DNA of 7,589 nt from an uncultured Streptococcus sp. (lineage in GTDB: Bacteria; Bacillota; Bacilli; Lactobacillales; Streptococcaceae), in assembly GCF_938020365.1 (NCBI RefSeq), contig NZ_CALIIB010000109.1:1-7589 (forward strand), given 5' to 3'. Position 1 is the first letter of the stretch. The number at the start of each line of letters is the position of its first letter. The position numbers and the translations under genes were made by a program. Below the pieces are notes generated by a model. That model saw nothing but the letters and a program-made list of their open reading frames with translations, was not told the origin of the DNA and made no database searches. Of the stretch, positions 4,496 through 7,589 are shown piece by piece.

Positions 4496-7400
4496 ATGGA
4501 TAAACGTATTTTTGTTGAAAAAAAGGCCGATTTTCAAGTTAAGTCAGAAAGTTTGGTAAGGGAGCTCCAGCATAACTTGGGACTTTCAACTTTGAAAAGT
4601 ATTCGCATTGTGCAAGTTTATGATGTCTTTGATTTGGCTGAGGACTTGTTTGCGCCTGCAGAGAAACACATCTTCTCTGAGCAGGTGACCGACCATGTAT
4701 TGGACGAAGCGGCCGTGCAAGCGGATCTTGCTAACTATGCTTTCTTTGCCATTGAAAGCCTGCCAGGGCAGTTTGACCAACGTGCAGCTTCTTCACAGGA
4801 AGCCTTGCTTTTGCTGGGAAGTTCGAGTGATGTGACGGTCAATACAGCCCAACTTTATCTGGTCAATAAAGATATTGATGCGACTGAGTTAGAGGCGGTC
4901 AAGAACTACTTGCTCAATCCAGTTGATTCTCGTTTCAAGGACATCACGACAGGGATTGCCAAGCAGGAATTTTCAGAGTCAGACAAGACCATTCCTAAAT
5001 TGACTTTCTTTGAAAGCTATACGGCAGAAGATTTTGCCCGCTACAAGGCCGAGCAAGGGATGGCCATGGAAGTGGATGATTTGCTCTTTATCCAAGACTA
5101 TTTTAAGTCAATCGGACGCGTGCCGACGGAAACAGAGCTCAAGGTTTTGGACACTTACTGGTCTGACCACTGCCGTCACACGACTTTTGAGACCGAGTTG
5201 AAAAATATCGACTTCTCAGCTTCAAAATTCCAAAAGCAATTGCAGGCGACCTATGACAAGTATATTGCCATGCGTGAGGAGTTGGGGCGTTCGGAGAAAC
5301 CACAAACCTTAATGGATATGGCGACTATTTTCGGTCGTTATGAGCGTGCCAATGGGCGTTTGGACGATATGGAAGTGTCAGACGAGATTAACGCTTGCTC
5401 AGTCGAAATCGAAGTGGACGTTGATGGTGTCAAGGAACCTTGGCTCCTTATGTTCAAAAACGAAACCCACAACCACCCAACGGAGATTGAGCCATTTGGT
5501 GGAGCGGCTACTTGTATCGGTGGGGCTATTCGTGACCCATTGTCAGGCCGTTCCTACGTTTACCAAGCTATGCGTATCTCAGGTGCGGGTGACATTACAG
5601 CACCGATTTCAGAAACTCGCGCTGGGAAATTGCCACAACAAGTCATTTCGAAGACTGCGGCTCACGGTTATTCTTCATATGGTAACCAAATTGGTCTTGC
5701 GACGACCTACGTTCGTGAATACTTCCACCCAGGCTTTGTAGCCAAACGCATGGAGCTTGGTGCCGTTGTTGGTGCTGCTCCCAAGGGCAACGTTGTCCGT
5801 GAAAAACCTGAAGCGGGCGATGTGATTATCCTTCTTGGTGGTAAGACTGGCCGTGATGGAGTCGGTGGTGCGACGGGTTCTTCTAAGGTTCAAACAGTTG
5901 AGTCTGTAGAGACTGCTGGTGCTGAGGTTCAAAAAGGGAATGCCATTGAAGAGCGCAAGATCCAACGCCTTTTCCGTAATGGCGATGTCACTCGTCTTAT
6001 TAAGAAGTCCAACGACTTTGGTGCTGGTGGTGTCTGTGTAGCTATCGGTGAATTGGCAGACGGTCTTGAAATTGACCTCAACAAAGTGCCTCTTAAATAC
6101 CAAGGCTTGAACGGGACAGAAATTGCCATCTCTGAATCTCAAGAACGGATGGCTGTGGTGGTTCGTCCTGAGGATGTAGATGCCTTCGTGGCTGAATGTA
6201 ACAAAGAAAATATTGATGCTGTTGTGGTTGCGACAGTGACTGAAAAACCAAATCTAGTCATGCACTGGAATGGTGAAACAATTGTCGACTTGGAACGTCG
6301 TTTCCTTGATACCAATGGTGTGCGTGTCGTTGTTGATGCTAAGGTTGTGGACAAGGATGTCAAGCTTCCAGAAGAACGTCAAACATCTGCTGATACACTT
6401 GAAGCTGATACTCTTGCGGTTCTATCTGATCTCAACCATGCGAGTCAAAAAGGCTTGCAAACTATCTTTGACTGCTCGGTCGGTCGTTCAACGGTCAATC
6501 ACCCACTTGGTGGTCGCTACCAACTCACGCCAACTGAGGCATCTGTGCAAAAATTGCCAGTTCAGCATGGTGTGACTCATACTGCATCTGTCATGGCACA
6601 AGGTTTCAACCCTTATGTGGCAGAATGGTCCCCATACCACGGTGCGGCTTATGCAGTTATCGAAGCAACTGCTCGTTTGGTGGCTGCTGGCGCCAACTGG
6701 TCTAAGGCTCGGTTCTCATACCAAGAGTATTTTGAACGCATGGATAAACAAGCAGAACGCTTTGGTCAACCAGTAGCAGCTCTCCTAGGCTCTATCGAAG
6801 CACAAATTCAGCTTGGCTTGCCATCGATCGGTGGGAAGGACTCCATGTCTGGTACTTTTGAGGAATTAACCGTACCACCAACCTTGGTTGCCTTTGGGGT
6901 GACGACGGCAGATAGCCGTAAGGTGCTCTCTCCTGAGTTCAAGACTGCTGGTGAAAACATCTACTACATTCCAGGTCAAGCTCTCTCTGCAGAGATTGAT
7001 TTTGACTTGATTAAGTCTAACTTTGCTCAATTTGAAGCCATCCAAGCTGGACACAAAGTAACATCTGCATCAGCTGTTAAATACGGTGGTGTCCTTGAAA
7101 GCTTGGCACTTGCTACCTTTGGAAATCATATCGGTGCAGAGGTGACCTTGTCTGAACTTGAAACAGCCTTGACAGCTCAATTAGGCGGATTTGTCTTCAC
7201 ATCTCCTGAAGAAATCGCTGGAGTAGAGAAGATTGGACAAACGAAAGCAGACTTTACACTCCTTGTCAACAGTGTGAAGCTAGATGGACAGAAACTTGAC
7301 AGTGCCTTTCAAGGAAAATTGGAAGAAGTTTACCCTACTGAATTTGCTCAAGCTAAAGAACTGGCAGAAGTGCCAGCTGTCGCTTCTGACGCAGTCATCA

Positions 7401-7589
7401 AAGCCAAGGAAATCATTGAAAAACCTGTGGTTTACATCCCAGTCTTCCCAGGAACAAACTCAGAATATGATTCAGCAAAAGCTTTTGAAAAAGAAGGTGC
7501 AGAAGTCAACTTGGTGCCATTCGTGACCTTGAATGAAGAAGCCATTGTCAAGTCAGTTGAAACCATGGTTGACAATATCGGCAAGGCTA
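4496..7589 (+). CDS. purL: Phosphoribosylformylglycinamidine synthase, long single-chain form (3' end outside window)
   Basis: PurL converts FGAR, glutamine and ATP to FGAM in de novo purine synthesis. The frame stays open from the ATG to the last base (1031 codons), with no stop or frameshift found in a full read-through. The streptococcal protein is about 1240 residues, so about 210 are missing. Domain order: an N-terminal PurS-like region (1 to about 170); a linker with YWSDHCRH (221-228); a first synthetase half with NETHNHPTEIEPFGG (322-336), GGKTGRDGVGGATG (448-461) and NDFGAGG (506-512); a second half with CSVGRSTVNHPLGG (660-673) and IGGKDSM (778-784); and the start of a glutaminase domain, VVYIPVFPGTNSE (978-990). 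The glutaminase cysteine and catalytic His/Glu lie beyond the edge. This fused form contrasts with the separate PurS, PurQ and PurL of Bacillus. Confidence 0.98.
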   Translation, partial: MDKRIFVEKKADFQVKSESLVRELQHNLGLSTLKSIRIVQVYDVFDLAEDLFAPAEKHIFSEQVTDHVLDEAAVQADLANYAFFAIESLPGQFDQRAASSQEALLLLGSSSDVTVNTAQLYLVNKDIDATELEAVKNYLLNPVDSRFKDITTGIAKQEFSESDKTIPKLTFFESYTAEDFARYKAEQGMAMEVDDLLFIQDYFKSIGRVPTETELKVLDTYWSDHCRHTTFETELKNIDFSASKFQKQLQATYDKYIAMREELGRSEKPQTLMDMATIFGRYERANGRLDDMEVSDEINACSVEIEVDVDGVKEPWLLMFKNETHNHPTEIEPFGGAATCIGGAIRDPLSGRSYVYQAMRISGAGDITAPISETRAGKLPQQVISKTAAHGYSSYGNQIGLATTYVREYFHPGFVAKRMELGAVVGAAPKGNVVREKPEAGDVIILLGGKTGRDGVGGATGSSKVQTVESVETAGAEVQKGNAIEERKIQRLFRNGDVTRLIKKSNDFGAGGVCVAIGELADGLEIDLNKVPLKYQGLNGTEIAISESQERMAVVVRPEDVDAFVAECNKENIDAVVVATVTEKPNLVMHWNGETIVDLERRFLDTNGVRVVVDAKVVDKDVKLPEERQTSADTLEADTLAVLSDLNHASQKGLQTIFDCSVGRSTVNHPLGGRYQLTPTEASVQKLPVQHGVTHTASVMAQGFNPYVAEWSPYHGAAYAVIEATARLVAAGANWSKARFSYQEYFERMDKQAERFGQPVAALLGSIEAQIQLGLPSIGGKDSMSGTFEELTVPPTLVAFGVTTADSRKVLSPEFKTAGENIYYIPGQALSAEIDFDLIKSNFAQFEAIQAGHKVTSASAVKYGGVLESLALATFGNHIGAEVTLSELETALTAQLGGFVFTSPEEIAGVEKIGQTKADFTLLVNSVKLDGQKLDSAFQGKLEEVYPTEFAQAKELAEVPAVASDAVIKAKEIIEKPVVYIPVFPGTNSEYDSAKAFEKEGAEVNLVPFVTLNEEAIVKSVETMVDNIGKA

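Noticed and set aside
4496..7589. Possible frameshift in purL, since short reading frames appear in other frames across it
   Set aside because: Codon-by-codon reading from the ATG to the window end shows one uninterrupted frame with all family motifs. The other frames are shadows.

Overview
The window looks like chromosomal core DNA from a mitis-group Streptococcus (S. mitis / S. oralis / S. pneumoniae type). This rests on three things: the protein sequences, which I recognise as very close to pneumococcal Pgk, GlnR, GlnA, PurC and PurL; the moderate AT bias; and the extended -10 promoters. It could not be assigned to a species without a search.

Layout, all on the + strand: (1) 1-774 is the 3' two thirds of pgk (glycolysis). 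It is followed by about 230 nt holding a perfect inverted repeat, a first terminator, a leftover second copy of the pgk 3' end, and a second terminator. (2) 1006-1203 is non-coding with a promoter at its end, then a small membrane protein of the aromatic acid exporter/FUSC family (1204-1728). (3) 1733-3584 is the nitrogen-control operon glnR-glnA, with a textbook GlnR operator, a strong promoter and a terminator. (4) 3585-3731 is the purC promoter region with two degenerate PurBox-like sites. (5) 3732-7589 is purC and the start of the long single-chain purL, consecutive steps of de novo purine synthesis; purL runs off the right edge with its frame intact.

The genes fit together metabolically. 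GlnA makes glutamine, GlnR senses nitrogen sufficiency through GlnA and represses the operon, and PurL consumes glutamine in purine synthesis. No defence system, mobile element, CRISPR or novel multi-gene system is visible.

The unusual signal is a repeated pattern of 'tail echoes'. Directly downstream of both pgk and purC lies a second, degenerate copy of that gene's own 3' end. In each case the echo, not the working gene end, is joined to the expected downstream element (a pgk terminator, or the purL ribosome binding site). At pgk, codon choice switches near position 694, which suggests that the working tail is the imported one and the echo is the original. A second structural point is that purC follows glnA here, whereas in the S. 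pneumoniae genomes I know purC follows comAB and glnA lies far away.
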